NCBI RefSeq assembly: GCF_003971065.1
Contig: NZ_RYDV01000002.1
Location: forward strand, 434,001-498,000
Length of the DNA stretch: 64,000 nucleotides
Direction of reading: 5' to 3'
Source: Candidimonas sp. SYP-B2681
GTDB taxonomy: Bacteria > Pseudomonadota > Gammaproteobacteria > Burkholderiales > Burkholderiaceae_B
The stretch's first letter is position 1. Every line of letters begins with the position of its first letter. The notes under the pieces were generated by a model, which did no database searches, had not been told where the DNA came from, and worked only from the letters and a program-made list of their open reading frames with translations. Position numbers and translations under genes: made by a program. Positions 55,329 through 64,000 of this stretch are shown in pieces.

Positions 55329-56810
55329 TCAGGACTTCGTGCCGCCGATCAGACCACGGCCGCGCCATTGGGCGTAAATCTGTTCCGCCTGCTTGGCGGC
55401 CTGGTCGACCGCCTGTTCGGCGCTCAGGTCGCCGCGAGCTGCCTTGGCCATCATATTGGGCAGGATGAAGGTGTTGAACATCTCGCCCACAGCTGGGTTG
55501 GAATAACCTGGATGTCCGAGATTTGTCGTCCAACTCGTCGCCGTGGTCAGGCCGGCCAGCTTGCCCTCGGCCTCGCCTTCGAGAACGAATGGGTCGTGGG
55601 CAAACCAGGCATCGTTCAAGTTCTTCAGGGTGGTCGCGTCCTTGACGGCTCGGTAGCCCCGGTCACCCGTGGGGATCTTGGTAGCGAAATAGCTGGGCGA
55701 GTTGTACAGCTGGCTGTGGTACATGGCCTGGTCGTAGTTTTCGGTCAGGTGCAGAATGAACTGCTTGGCGAGATCTTCGCGGCCCTTGGCGAATTTCGGA
55801 ATAATGTAGTTGTAGAGGACGTGTACGTTGGCCCAGCGATCTCCTCGCGGGCCCGCCAGAGGGCCGGTAAAGAACACGTCCCTGGCAATATCGGGCTTGC
55901 TCTGCTGCGCCGAGCGGTAAGCCGAAATCGAGTTTACGATGTACGAGGCCTTGCCAGCGATCAAGTCTTGGTTGTTCGAGGCGGCATTCCAGGCAAAGAC
56001 GGCTGGCGTCATGGTGCGATGGTATAAGTCGGTCATATATTTCACAGCGTCGATAGCGCGCTTGCGGTTTTCTCCGCGCCCCAGAATCACGTTGTCGTTT
56101 TCATCTTGCACGGATGCTCCCCAAGACCACAGGATCGAGCGGGAAACCATGTTTGAGTCGAGCTCTTGCGACATGCCGATGCCGACCTGAATACCTTGTT
56201 CCTTGCGGATTTTTTCACCCACCTCCAGCAATTGTTGCCAGGTATCGGGGCCATTCTCCATGCCCGCCTTTTGCCACATTGAGCGACGGTAGTCCCCGCA
56301 GTCGATGGTCCAGCCGTGGGCGAACGCATACCAGGACTTCACGACCGGGTTGTACGAAACGCGTGGGATGACTCCGAAGACCTCGCCAAACTGCTTGGCG
56401 GCCTGCTCATTAATGTCGGCCATGTCCATGACGTTGGGGGTGAACTGTGCAGCCTCTGGGCCCAGCTCGATGATGTCGTGACCGGAACCCGCGGACAACT
56501 CAGAGGTTGTCGTCGTGACCAGATCGCCAATGTTGATGTGGTCAACGATGACCTGGACGCCATTTGCCTGGCCCCAAGCCTGTGCGAAACCGTCGAACCA
56601 CTTGTCATAGGCGGGGACGAAGTGGCTCCATTGCAAGATTTTCAGGGTCTTGTCGGCGGCAAGAGCCGCACGTAGGCGAAACCAGGGCGCGCCAATGGCT
56701 GCCAAGCCGGCCGTACCGCCGAGTTGCAGCAGGCGACGCCGTGAGGGGGAATTAAGGGGGAGGGAAGGAGAAGTGACGTGATGATTGGGATGGAGCTTGC
56801 GATCCGACAT
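55329..56810 (-). CDS. ABC transporter solute-binding protein, family 1, Tat-exported
   Basis: The product is 493 aa. The N-terminus has a twin-arginine motif (SRRRLLQLGG) and hydrophobic stretch ending around ALAADK, so export as a folded protein by Tat is likely. The mature part resembles CUT1 sugar-binding proteins. It is the first gene of the importer unit; its promoter would be in the 749-bp gap above. The ligand is unknown. Confidence 0.88.
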   Translation of the reverse strand: MSDRKLHPNHHVTSPSLPLNSPSRRRLLQLGGTAGLAAIGAPWFRLRAALAADKTLKILQWSHFVPAYDKWFDGFAQAWGQANGVQVIVDHINIGDLVTTTTSELSAGSGHDIIELGPEAAQFTPNVMDMADINEQAAKQFGEVFGVIPRVSYNPVVKSWYAFAHGWTIDCGDYRRSMWQKAGMENGPDTWQQLLEVGEKIRKEQGIQVGIGMSQELDSNMVSRSILWSWGASVQDENDNVILGRGENRKRAIDAVKYMTDLYHRTMTPAVFAWNAASNNQDLIAGKASYIVNSISAYRSAQQSKPDIARDVFFTGPLAGPRGDRWANVHVLYNYIIPKFAKGREDLAKQFILHLTENYDQAMYHSQLYNSPSYFATKIPTGDRGYRAVKDATTLKNLNDAWFAHDPFVLEGEAEGKLAGLTTATSWTTNLGHPGYSNPAVGEMFNTFILPNMMAKAARGDLSAEQAVDQAAKQAEQIYAQWRGRGLIGGTKS

Positions 56811-57559
56811 GGCCTGCCTCCTATCTGGAAGAAGGGGAGGCCGTCTGGACTCCGTTTAAGCGGCGGCACTACCCCAATGGGAATGCAGCTGCGTAGCGGT
56901 CGCGTGTAACCTGGCACGTCACGCATATATGACCAGTTTATCAGTGTGATATGCAAAAAAGCGAGGAAATAGGTGGAAACCCTAGTCTGGCTTGGGACTG
57001 ACGAGTGCTAACGGATCGCGGCTCTATAAAAGTCTGCAGCTCAACGTGGAGTTAGCGCCATAGAAAAAGATGGCGTATGTTTAAGATCGCGAATAAACGG
57101 AGTCTGCGTTCCATCTGGTTGCGAACTTGACGTTCGGCTCACTGGAGGCTCTGCGCACAGTATGGCATGGCCGGCAGGCGTGGCTGCTACCGCGGATATT
57201 TCGAACTTTGCAGACGGCGGAGCAGAGGTCCTGATCTTCCAGGACAAATCCATCTAGATGTAGTCGCCAAACGCCTCGCGCGAGAAAGGCTGCAGTACCC
57301 GCGGCATGACACCGAGCACGGCTCTTTGACCGCGGCGAGCAAGGTGCTGGCTTTTTTTGTCAGGCGATATCACGATGTCAGTCGTCACCGTACCGCCATA
57401 TGGGCTTTTAGTTTTGCTTCGCAGGGGAACGCTCGGTGATTAATTAGAGATGTTCCGTGGCGCGGCCAATACAAGACCCCTTATCGCAGTTATTTCCGCT
57501 TTGGGTCGGTGTGAGTAGTTGGCAAACGGCCGTTTTTTCCCAGGAGCTGAGACTTGCGA
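56811..57559. other. Gene-poor region in the putative island
   Basis: This is 749 bp without a convincing gene. Short frames here (for example 57041-57253 on minus, 57167-57439 on plus) lack family features or a good ribosome-binding site. GCATAT and ATATGC lie about 20 bp apart near 56923-56954, within the likely promoter of the importer operon. It may hold debris of a lost gene. Confidence 0.4.
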
Positions 57560-58462
57560 TTACATAAAGCCCGGATTGCGCGGCAGGTATCGCGTCCAAG
57601 TTCCATATCCGGGCGAGGCCATCAGCAGCATCGGGAAGGTGATGCGCATGCCGTGGTCGACCGCCAGGCTCAGTGCGTTTTCGCAGTTGCCAGGTAGGAA
57701 CGCCGATATTTTCTCGGAGGACCCGCCAGCCGCTATCGTCACAGCCGTCATGAAGGCATCACCAAGGACGTTAGCCTCCTTGACTGCAAGGGGTCCGATA
57801 TGCCCTTTAGAACCGATATAGCTGTAGCCGACACATTCGCTGCCGGCGTAGAGCAGAACTCCTGTGGTCGCCGGGTCATTGAGCAAGTAGCGGTGATGCT
57901 TCTTTCGCGGGATGCCGATTGCGCGCGAATCGATCTCAGCGAGTCTCTCCATGGACGCAGCATCGTCGTCAAGAGGGACGCTACGCAACGGAGGTTCCGG
58001 CAATCCTTCCGTTACCCGCTCCCGCGTCGCGTCGAAAAAATAAATCGGCATCTTGGGGAAAAGCCCATGCCGTATGTAGAGCCCCTGCGAGACACAGTTG
58101 AAGCTGAAAGTGATCAGCGCCTTGTAATTCGCTCCAGATTTCCGGGCATGCTCAAAGCCCAGTCTCAATAATTCGTTTCCCATGCCACGACCCTGTTGGG
58201 CCGGGTCGACGAATAATTGGGCGAGAAACCACAAATCCCCGCACACCCAACTCCAGGAAAAACCATAGAGGTTGTCGCCATCCTCCGCGATCCAGAGGCC
58301 GTCAGGGTCGTCCTTAAGCGAGAACAGCTGAAAGTTGGGAGGACTTGGGGCCGCCATCGGGCCAAAACCATGGCGCGCGGTAAGATCGTTGATGCTGGCA
58401 ACGACTAGGCCGTCCGCCGTCGCCAAATCCTGCGCTCGGGCATGCCTGTAGACGAGAGACAT
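57560..58462 (-). CDS. GNAT-family N-acetyltransferase, probably tandem
   Basis: The product is 300 aa. The first GNAT domain has the acetyl-CoA loop QLFVDPAQQGRGMGNELLRLG; a weaker, second half-repeat follows from about residue 165 (YSYIGSKGHIGPLAVKEANVLG). The substrate is unknown. It is the cargo gene closest to the tRNA-Phe. Confidence 0.82.
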   Translation of the reverse strand: MSLVYRHARAQDLATADGLVVASINDLTARHGFGPMAAPSPPNFQLFSLKDDPDGLWIAEDGDNLYGFSWSWVCGDLWFLAQLFVDPAQQGRGMGNELLRLGFEHARKSGANYKALITFSFNCVSQGLYIRHGLFPKMPIYFFDATRERVTEGLPEPPLRSVPLDDDAASMERLAEIDSRAIGIPRKKHHRYLLNDPATTGVLLYAGSECVGYSYIGSKGHIGPLAVKEANVLGDAFMTAVTIAAGGSSEKISAFLPGNCENALSLAVDHGMRITFPMLLMASPGYGTWTRYLPRNPGFM

Positions 58463-58751
58463 TTAACAACCCCCATCAGAGCAAATATTAGAAGTCTTGG
58501 CGTCGAGCGTCAGGCCACGCGGTCAATCATATCGTGTAGCGTTACTCTCTGGTTGAAAAATTTGGCAGCGAGGTCCACATTGGGAGCGCGAGCAGATCGT
58601 TTTTCAGTCGTCGTCGGAGCTCGCGCACCTCACAAGTCGATCGTAGGAAAAAGCGCAGAAAAGCGACGAAGCCGTTACAAATAGGCTCCTGCAACGCAAT
58701 TAAGCGCACCCTGCCCACCAATAGAACTGACAGAAAAGTGTCAGGCCAAAC
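58463..58751. other. Non-coding stretch before the tRNA-Phe terminator
   Basis: Between the GNAT start and the tRNA-Phe terminator I see no ORF with family features, no RNA family and no repeat. The promoter of the GNAT gene should lie at its left end. It is the innermost part of the putative island at the tRNA side. Confidence 0.4.
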
Positions 58752-58777
58752 AAAAAGCCCAGCGTCTAGGCTGGGCT
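58752..58777 (-). terminator. Intrinsic terminator of tRNA-Phe
   Basis: AGCCCAGC (58756-58763) pairs with GCTGGGCT (58770-58777) around a 6-nt loop. On the minus strand a T-rich tail follows. It lies about 28 bp past the tRNA 3' end. Confidence 0.88.
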
Positions 58778-58804
58778 AAGTGTTTGATCCTACTGACAAT
58801 CTGT

Positions 58805-58880
58805 TGGTGGCCTGGGACGGAATCGAACCGCCGACACAAGGATTTTCAATCCTCTGCTCTACCGACTGAGCTACCAGGCC
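58805..58880 (-). tRNA. tRNA-Phe (GAA)
   Basis: It is 76 nt including an encoded CCA. The acceptor stem is GGCCTGG with CCAGGCC. The D arm (AGCTCAGTCGGTAGAGC), an anticodon loop TTGAAAA giving GAA, and the T arm with GGTTCGATTCC are all present. It is followed by a terminator and is the likely integration site of the element at 50651-58850. Confidence 0.97.
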
Positions 58881-59046
58881 AACGTCGAGAAGGCGAAATA
58901 GTACACCATATTTTGAATGTGTGCTTTGCACCACGCTTATTTCTATTTCTGCCTGATCTTTGCGCTGGAACAAATCGAGATTTCAGTAAACCGGCGGGGG
59001 CGATTATAATGAGTCGGTTCAAGTACTTGGCGCGCGCTCTTTCCTC

Positions 59047-60321
59047 ATGTCTGTCGATGTTTTAACTTTCGGTCTGAATCACGTTTCTGCTCCCGTTTCG
59101 GTGAGGGAACGCGTGTCCTTTCCGCTCGACGTACTCAAGCCCGCGCTCGACGGCCTGCGTTCGACATTTGGTCAGTCGGTGAAAGAAGCCGCCATTCTGT
59201 CCACCTGTAATCGCACTGAGATCTACTGTGCGGCCGACCCTCAGGTTTCAGAGCACTTGCCATCGTGGCTTGCCGATTTCAATCGGCTCGAAGCGGGCAG
59301 CCTGCAGCCACACTTGTATCAATATCAGCAAAACGATGCAGTCCGGCATGCATTCCGTGTAGCCAGCGGCCTGGACTCCATGGTGTTGGGCGAGCCGCAA
59401 ATTCTAGGGCAAATGAAAGACGCGGTACGCGCCGCCAACGAAGCAGGGGCCTTGGGCACTCTATTGCATCAGTTGTTCCAGCGCACGTTTTCGGTGGCCA
59501 AAGAAGTCCGCTCGCAAACGGCAATCGGGGCGCATTCGGTGTCCATGGCCGCTGCTGCCGTGCGGCTTGCCGAACGGGTTTTTGGCGACCTTTCTCAGGC
59601 CAGCGTTCTATTCATCGGCGCGGGCGAAATGATCGAGCTCTGTGCCACGCACTTTGCGGCATTGAATCCGCATCATATGGTGGTTGCGAATCGCACACTC
59701 GAACGGGCCGATTTGCTCGCCTCTCGGTTTGTCGCCAAAACCATGAAGCTTTCCGAAATTCCCGACAAACTGGCGGAATTCGACGTAATTGTTTCCTGTA
59801 CGGCAAGCTCCTTGCCCATCCTTGGATTAGGGATGGTTGAAAGGGCTACCCGTTTGCGGCGTCATCGCCCTATGGTTATGGTCGACCTGGCGGTGCCGCG
59901 CGATATCGAAACCGAAATCGGTCGACTGGCCGATGTTTATCTGTATACGGTCGACGATCTGGGGCGCATGGTGCAGTCTGGCACTGACGCTCGGCGTGCC
60001 GCAGTCGTGCAGGCCGAGGCAATTATTGAAACTCGGGTGCAGAACTTCATGCACTGGATGGGCAACCGGGAAATCGTTCCTGCCATCATCGATTTTCAGC
60101 AGGCAGCCGATCAGGTTCGCCAAATCGAACTCGACCGTGCCCGCCGCATGCTGGCACGGGGTGATAATCCGGAAATTGTCCTCGAACAGTTGGCTTACGG
60201 TCTTACGCAGAAATATCTGCACGGCCCCATGGCTGCATTGAATCGCAGTGAAAGCGACGAGCGCCAGCAGTTACTAAGCTTGCTGCCACGGTTGCTTCCC
60301 AGTACCGAACGTCGCCGTTAG
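59047..60321 (+). CDS. hemA: Glutamyl-tRNA reductase
   Basis: The product is 424 aa. It makes glutamate-1-semialdehyde from Glu-tRNA for tetrapyrrole synthesis. The catalytic Cys is in [31 protein letters not shown] and the NADPH-binding [16 protein letters not shown] follow. It is first in the plus-strand run hemA-prfA-prmC-grxD-ubiX. Confidence 0.96.
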   Translation: MSVDVLTFGLNHVSAPVSVRERVSFPLDVLKPALDGLRSTFGQSVKEAAILSTCNRTEIYCAADPQVSEHLPSWLADFNRLEAGSLQPHLYQYQQNDAVRHAFRVASGLDSMVLGEPQILGQMKDAVRAANEAGALGTLLHQLFQRTFSVAKEVRSQTAIGAHSVSMAAAAVRLAERVFGDLSQASVLFIGAGEMIELCATHFAALNPHHMVVANRTLERADLLASRFVAKTMKLSEIPDKLAEFDVIVSCTASSLPILGLGMVERATRLRRHRPMVMVDLAVPRDIETEIGRLADVYLYTVDDLGRMVQSGTDARRAAVVQAEAIIETRVQNFMHWMGNREIVPAIIDFQQAADQVRQIELDRARRMLARGDNPEIVLEQLAYGLTQKYLHGPMAALNRSESDERQQLLSLLPRLLPSTERRR

Positions 60322-60388
60322 CGACGCTCTGTTCGTACTGCCGCGCCCGCTTTCTATAACTGTCCATTCCCCTGTTTTTTTATCCCCT

Positions 60389-61468
60389 ATGAAAAGTTCC
60401 ATACGCAATCGGCTGGAGCAGCTTGCTCGCCGCTTGTTTGAAGTCGATGCTTTACTGGCCGAGCCCGAAATTGCCAGCGATATGAACAGTTATCACAAAA
60501 TGACTCGCGAGCGCGCCGAACTCGAGCCCGTTGTGACGGCATTTGCCGCTTATAGCGGTACTGAAGGCGACATCCAGGCAGCTCAGGAGATGATGAGCGA
60601 TCCCGAGATGCGTGACATGGCAGAAGAGGAATACAAGCTCGGCAAAGAAAGGCTGGAACAGCTTGCCGTCGACCTGCAAATACTGCTGCTGCCGCGCGAC
60701 CCGGACGATACGCGTAGCGTCTTTCTAGAGATCCGTGCCGGCACCGGCGGCGATGAGAGCGCGCTGTTCGCCGGCGACTTGTTGCGGATGTACACCCGCT
60801 ACGCCGAAAATAAGGGCTGGAAGGTCGAGTTCATGTCTGAGAGCCCTGCCGAAATAGGCGGCTATAAAGAAGTCATTGCCCGGGTGGACGGCGATGGGGT
60901 CTATGGCCAGCTGAAGTTTGAATCCGGCGCGCATAGGGTGCAACGCGTACCCGAAACGGAGACGCAGGGGCGCATTCATACCTCGGCCTGCACCGTGGCT
61001 GTTTTGCCCGAGGCGGATGAGCAAAGCGATATTGTGATCAATTCGTCCGATCTGCGCATTGATACTTACCGCGCCAGTGGCGCAGGTGGCCAGCACATCA
61101 ACAAGACCGATTCCGCCGTGCGTATCACCCACTTGCCGACCGGCCTGGTAGTGGAATGCCAGGACGATCGGTCACAGCATCGGAATAAAGACAAAGCCAT
61201 GCAGGTTCTGGCTGCGCGCTTGAAAGACAAGCAACAGCAAGAACAGCACAATAAAGAAGCCGCCCAGCGTAAAAGCCTGGTCGGCACCGGCGATCGTTCA
61301 GAACGCATACGCACCTACAATTATCCGCAAGGACGGGTCACCGACCACCGCATCAATCTCACGCTATATAAGTTGGGTCAGATTATGGAAGGCGATCTGG
61401 ACGAGTTGACGGGGGCGCTGCGCGCCGAGCATCAGGCCGAACAACTGGCTGCCCTGGGGCAAGACTAG
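60389..61468 (+). CDS. prfA: Peptide chain release factor 1
   Basis: The product is 359 aa. It reads UAA and UAG stops. The GGQ motif is in [16 protein letters not shown], with [18 protein letters not shown] before it and [16 protein letters not shown] after it. It is followed after 4 bp by prmC, which methylates the GGQ glutamine, so target and modifier are cotranscribed. Confidence 0.97.
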   Translation: MKSSIRNRLEQLARRLFEVDALLAEPEIASDMNSYHKMTRERAELEPVVTAFAAYSGTEGDIQAAQEMMSDPEMRDMAEEEYKLGKERLEQLAVDLQILLLPRDPDDTRSVFLEIRAGTGGDESALFAGDLLRMYTRYAENKGWKVEFMSESPAEIGGYKEVIARVDGDGVYGQLKFESGAHRVQRVPETETQGRIHTSACTVAVLPEADEQSDIVINSSDLRIDTYRASGAGGQHINKTDSAVRITHLPTGLVVECQDDRSQHRNKDKAMQVLAARLKDKQQQEQHNKEAAQRKSLVGTGDRSERIRTYNYPQGRVTDHRINLTLYKLGQIMEGDLDELTGALRAEHQAEQLAALGQD

Positions 61469-61472
61469 CGCT

Positions 61473-62288
61473 ATGGAGACACTGCGCGGCGTGTCGCTGG
61501 CAAGCAAGTTGCCGCGGCTCGAAAGGCAAATGCTATGGCAGCATGTGCTGCAGGTGCCGCGATCGTGGCTCATCGCGCATGATACGGATCCTTTATCGTC
61601 TGAAACGGTCGCACGATTCCGTGCGCTCGAGGCGCAGCGCCTGGCGGGTGCGCCAATGGCCTATATTCTAGGGCGCCGCGAATTTATGGGCCACGACTTC
61701 GATGTGTCGCCTGCTGTGTTGATTCCGCGACCCGAGACTGAACTGCTGGTCGAGACGGCTCTGGCCAGCTTGAAAGCGCATAAGGCCCCGCGTGTGCTGG
61801 ATTTGGGTACGGGAAGCGGCGCAATCGCCATATCACTGGCCTTGGAATGCCCCCATGCTACCGTGGTCGCTACCGATCTGAGCCCCGATGCCTTGGCGGT
61901 CGCACGGCAAAATGCAGCTCGCTTAGGCGCCCGGGTCGAGTTTTTCTCGGGGAGTTGGTACGATGCTCTATCTGGTCATAAGTTTTTTGATTTGATTGTG
62001 TCGAATCCGCCGTATATTTCAGCTTGCGATTCCCACTTGCAAGAGGGCGATCTGCGCTTCGAGCCCGTAACTGCTCTGACCGATGGTGCCGACGGGCTAT
62101 CGGCGTTGCGAACCATTGCTCAAGGGGCAGGCCAATGGCTTACACCACAAGGTGAGCTTTATATGGAGCACGGCTGGGATCAGGCTCAGGTAGTCCAGGA
62201 TCTTTTGCGGTCGTCGGGTTTCACACAGATTGCCAGTTTGCCGGATTTGGCAGGTATCGACCGCGTGACTGGCGGTATTTATAATTAA
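61473..62288 (+). CDS. prmC: Release factor glutamine methyltransferase
   Basis: The product is 271 aa. It N5-methylates the GGQ glutamine of release factors. The SAM-binding LDLGTGSGAIAISLA and substrate-binding NPPY (IVSNPPYIS) motifs are present, along with RPETELLVE. Its gene position directly after prfA is the common one. Confidence 0.95.
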   Translation: METLRGVSLASKLPRLERQMLWQHVLQVPRSWLIAHDTDPLSSETVARFRALEAQRLAGAPMAYILGRREFMGHDFDVSPAVLIPRPETELLVETALASLKAHKAPRVLDLGTGSGAIAISLALECPHATVVATDLSPDALAVARQNAARLGARVEFFSGSWYDALSGHKFFDLIVSNPPYISACDSHLQEGDLRFEPVTALTDGADGLSALRTIAQGAGQWLTPQGELYMEHGWDQAQVVQDLLRSSGFTQIASLPDLAGIDRVTGGIYN

Positions 62289-62312
62289 TTTTTTCCTGGA
62301 AAAGAGAGCATC

Positions 62313-62639
62313 ATGAGCGAAGTTCAAGATTTTATTCGTGAAACGGTCACGGCCAACCCCGTTGTACTGTTCATGAAGGGCACGGCCCAGTTCCCACAAT
62401 GCGGCTTTTCCGGTCGCGCTATTCAGATTCTGAAGGCGTCGGGCGTAACCAAGCTGGTCACTGTCAATGTCCTTGATGATGAATTAGTGCGTCAAGGCAT
62501 TAAAGAATACTCAAACTGGCCGACGATTCCGCAACTGTATGTCGCCGGCGAGTTCATTGGCGGATCAGACATCATTGCGGAAATGCACGAAAACGGCGAG
62601 CTTGCCACGGTACTGAAAGAGGCCGGGGCACTTGCGTGA
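62313..62639 (+). CDS. grxD: Grx4-type monothiol glutaredoxin
   Basis: The product is 108 aa. The CGFS active site ([13 protein letters not shown]) marks the monothiol Grx4/Grx5 group, which bind and transfer [2Fe-2S] clusters with BolA-like partners. [21 protein letters not shown] is the glutathione-binding region. It has a GTGA overlap with ubiX. Confidence 0.95.
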   Translation: MSEVQDFIRETVTANPVVLFMKGTAQFPQCGFSGRAIQILKASGVTKLVTVNVLDDELVRQGIKEYSNWPTIPQLYVAGEFIGGSDIIAEMHENGELATVLKEAGALA

Positions 62640-63211
62640 TCGCCAAACGGCGATTCGTAGTCGGGGTTACGGGCGCTACAGGCGCTGTTTACGCGGTACG
62701 CCTGCTGCAGGCTTTGCGCGGTGTACCCGACGTCGAATCGCATCTGGTGATATCGCCTTCAGGTGTCCTGAATATCAAGTACGAACTTGATATCTCACGC
62801 CAGGATGTCCATGCACTTGCCGATAAGGTGTACAGCTTTCGCGATGTCGGCGCTACGCTGGCCAGCGGCGGTTTTTCAACGCTAGGTATGGTGGTAGTGC
62901 CGTGTTCCATGCGGACCTTGGCCGCCGTGGCGCATGGTCTGTCTGACAACCTTATCACTCGTGCGGCCGACGTTACCCTTAAAGAGCGGCGCCGCTTGGT
63001 CCTGATGGTTCGAGAAACGCCGCTTAATTTGGCGCATTTGCGCAACATGACAGCGGTAACCGAAATGGGCGGGATCATTTTCCCGCCCCTGCCGGCGTTT
63101 TATCTACGACCCCAATCCCTCGACGAAATGGTAGATCATACCGTTGCACGCGTGCTCGAACTATTCGATATCCATGTGCCGGGGCCCCACTGGGAAGGCA
63201 TGCAGGGCTAG
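62636..63211 (+). CDS. ubiX: Flavin prenyltransferase
   Basis: The product is 191 aa, starting at GTG (62636) that overlaps the glutaredoxin stop. It makes prenylated FMN for UbiD decarboxylases. [34 protein letters not shown] and [19 protein letters not shown] are characteristic. Its stop overlaps that of the convergent ttcA by two bases. Confidence 0.94.
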   Translation: MIAKRRFVVGVTGATGAVYAVRLLQALRGVPDVESHLVISPSGVLNIKYELDISRQDVHALADKVYSFRDVGATLASGGFSTLGMVVVPCSMRTLAAVAHGLSDNLITRAADVTLKERRRLVLMVRETPLNLAHLRNMTAVTEMGGIIFPPLPAFYLRPQSLDEMVDHTVARVLELFDIHVPGPHWEGMQG

Positions 63212-64000
63212 ATTTTTCGTAAATCAGTCATGAAGACGACTTTTCGAGCTGGCTCTGTGGTCTCGGCATTACTTTCGTTGTCGCTGCTATCAATATTGAA
63301 ATCACCTGGCAGATCCGATGTCTCGTAGTCTTCGCTGTCGAACGCGATGTCGCCTTGTTCATCGGGCTCTCCAGTAATTTTCAGCCCGGCAAAGTCGAAT
63401 AGCGTTGTGTCCATTAAATGTGTGGGTACGACGCGCGACAGTGCGCCGAATACGTTCCACGAACGGCCCGGGAATTTTTTGTCCCATTCGGCGATCATGC
63501 GCCCGACTTCCTTGCGTTTCAGATTCTCTTGCGACCCGCACAAGTTGCAGGGGATGATCGGGAATTGCTTAAGCTGAGAGTACGCAACTAAGTCTTTTTC
63601 GGGTACATATGCCAACGGCCGAATGACAATGTGCTCGCCGTTATCCGACATGAGCTTTGGCGGCATGGCTTTCATGCGACCGCCGTAAAACAGGTTCAGA
63701 AAAAAGGTGCCCAGAATGTCGTCGCGATGGTGTCCGAGCGCAATTTTCGTCGCACCCAGTTCGCTGGCCACTCGATACAGAATGCCCCGGCGCAGCCTCG
63801 AACAAAGTGAGCACATGGTTTTCCCTTCGGGGATCACGCGGGTGACGATTGAATAGGTGTCTTGTGTTGCGATATGGAAAGGAACGTTTATCGATTTCAG
63901 GTATTCAGGCAATACGTGGTCAGGGAAGCCAGGCTGTTTCTGATCGAGATTGACTGCGATAATATCGAACTTGATCGGCGCGCGCTGCTTTAAGGTCAGA
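63208..64000 (-). CDS. ttcA: tRNA 2-thiocytidine biosynthesis protein, C-terminal part
   Basis: The gene runs off the right edge; about 263 codons are visible, and the PP-loop motif is outside the window. The Fe-S cysteines are seen in [10 protein letters not shown] and [15 protein letters not shown], and [13 protein letters not shown] is the typical core. It thiolates C32 of some tRNAs. An acidic Asp/Glu/Ser-rich tail of about 60 residues ([10 protein letters not shown]..) extends the C-terminus past the usual core. It continues upstream of 63912, where an internal Met might otherwise be taken as the start. Confidence 0.92.
   Translation of the reverse strand, partial: LTLKQRAPIKFDIIAVNLDQKQPGFPDHVLPEYLKSINVPFHIATQDTYSIVTRVIPEGKTMCSLCSRLRRGILYRVASELGATKIALGHHRDDILGTFFLNLFYGGRMKAMPPKLMSDNGEHIVIRPLAYVPEKDLVAYSQLKQFPIIPCNLCGSQENLKRKEVGRMIAEWDKKFPGRSWNVFGALSRVVPTHLMDTTLFDFAGLKITGEPDEQGDIAFDSEDYETSDLPGDFNIDSSDNESNAETTEPARKVVFMTDLRKI

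Larger units (their letters stand above)
50651..58850. mobile_element. Putative decayed genomic island at tRNA-Phe
   Basis: About 8.2 kb lie between the tRNA-Phe 3' fragment and the intact tRNA-Phe, in direct orientation. The contents are a class V aminotransferase, a NUDIX protein, a five-component-like ABC import locus (binding protein, ATPase, two permeases), a GNAT protein and two gene-poor stretches. No integrase, transposase or plasmid gene is recognisable, so it would be a remnant that can no longer move by itself. Confidence 0.5.

Noticed and set aside
57167-57439. 90-codon plus-strand ORF in the gene-poor region
   Set aside because: No family features and no good ribosome-binding site; it may be debris, but I cannot assign it.
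58776-58973. 65-codon minus-strand ORF over the tRNA-Phe
   Set aside because: Its GLVAQSVEQRIENPCVGGS stretch is the translation of the tRNA itself, a common false gene.

Overview
The window looks like a chromosomal segment of a betaproteobacterium in the Burkholderiales, most likely an Alcaligenaceae relative of Bordetella, Pusillimonas or Paralcaligenes. This is an inference from gene content and order: two Bug/TctC-type tripartite-tricarboxylate receptors, the dapF-DUF484-xerC and rpe/gph/trpEGDC neighbourhoods, an SAH riboswitch on ahcY, and the hemA-prfA-prmC-grxD-ubiX string. No CRISPR array, insertion sequence, rRNA or intact integrase was seen.

Layout. 1-3732: zinc homeostasis (COG0523 GTPase start, zur, znuC-znuB-znuA) around a perfect Zur-type palindrome. 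3751-8108: minus-strand operon of two late lipid A acyltransferases, dapF, a DUF484 gene and xerC. 8109-12698: activated-methyl cycle and one-carbon genes (metK, a DUF1289 gene, SAH riboswitch, ahcY, a YvlD-like membrane gene, metF), facing the folate gene ygfA. 13362-18137: lytic transglycosylase, CCA-adding enzyme, MidA-like methyltransferase and a small membrane protein. 18279-23128: RhlE-like helicase, uracil-DNA glycosylase, HIT protein and polyphosphate:AMP phosphotransferase. 23202-28050: gph-trpL-trpE-trpG-trpD-trpC, with a complete Trp-codon attenuator between gph and trpE that includes a 23-residue leader peptide. 28316-30196: an EAL-CBS-CBS-GGDEF protein placed opposite to its neighbours between gph and rpe. 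30228-34706: rpe, apaG, mltA, a UbiH-family hydroxylase and dsbC.

34744-50637 is mostly catabolic and accessory: LysR/CaiB/HMG-CoA-lyase-like/Bug, a glycine-zipper protein, a flavoprotein, a FUSC-like membrane protein, a VOC protein, a GH15 glycosidase, LysR/Bug/beta-propeller, a DTW protein, a TauE-like permease and a decayed LysR fragment. 50651-58880 is bounded by a degenerate 3' piece of tRNA-Phe on the left and the intact tRNA-Phe on the right, in the same orientation, as expected for an old element integrated in the tRNA 3' end. Its cargo is a class V aminotransferase, a NUDIX protein, a complete CUT1-type ABC importer and a GNAT acetyltransferase; no integrase remains. 59047-64000 returns to core genes: hemA, prfA, prmC, a monothiol glutaredoxin, ubiX and ttcA (cut by the window end).

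The most informative non-coding finds are the trp attenuator (arms 1:2, 2:3 and 3:4 all located), the SAH riboswitch on ahcY (P1 and pseudoknot pairings located), the Zur palindrome, the tRNA-Phe direct repeat, and a terminator hairpin just ahead of the aminotransferase ribosome-binding site. I saw no clearly unprecedented multi-gene system. The least explained parts are the Bug-linked beta-propeller protein, the importer/aminotransferase island, and the EAL-CBS-CBS-GGDEF gene splitting the rpe-gph-trp arrangement.
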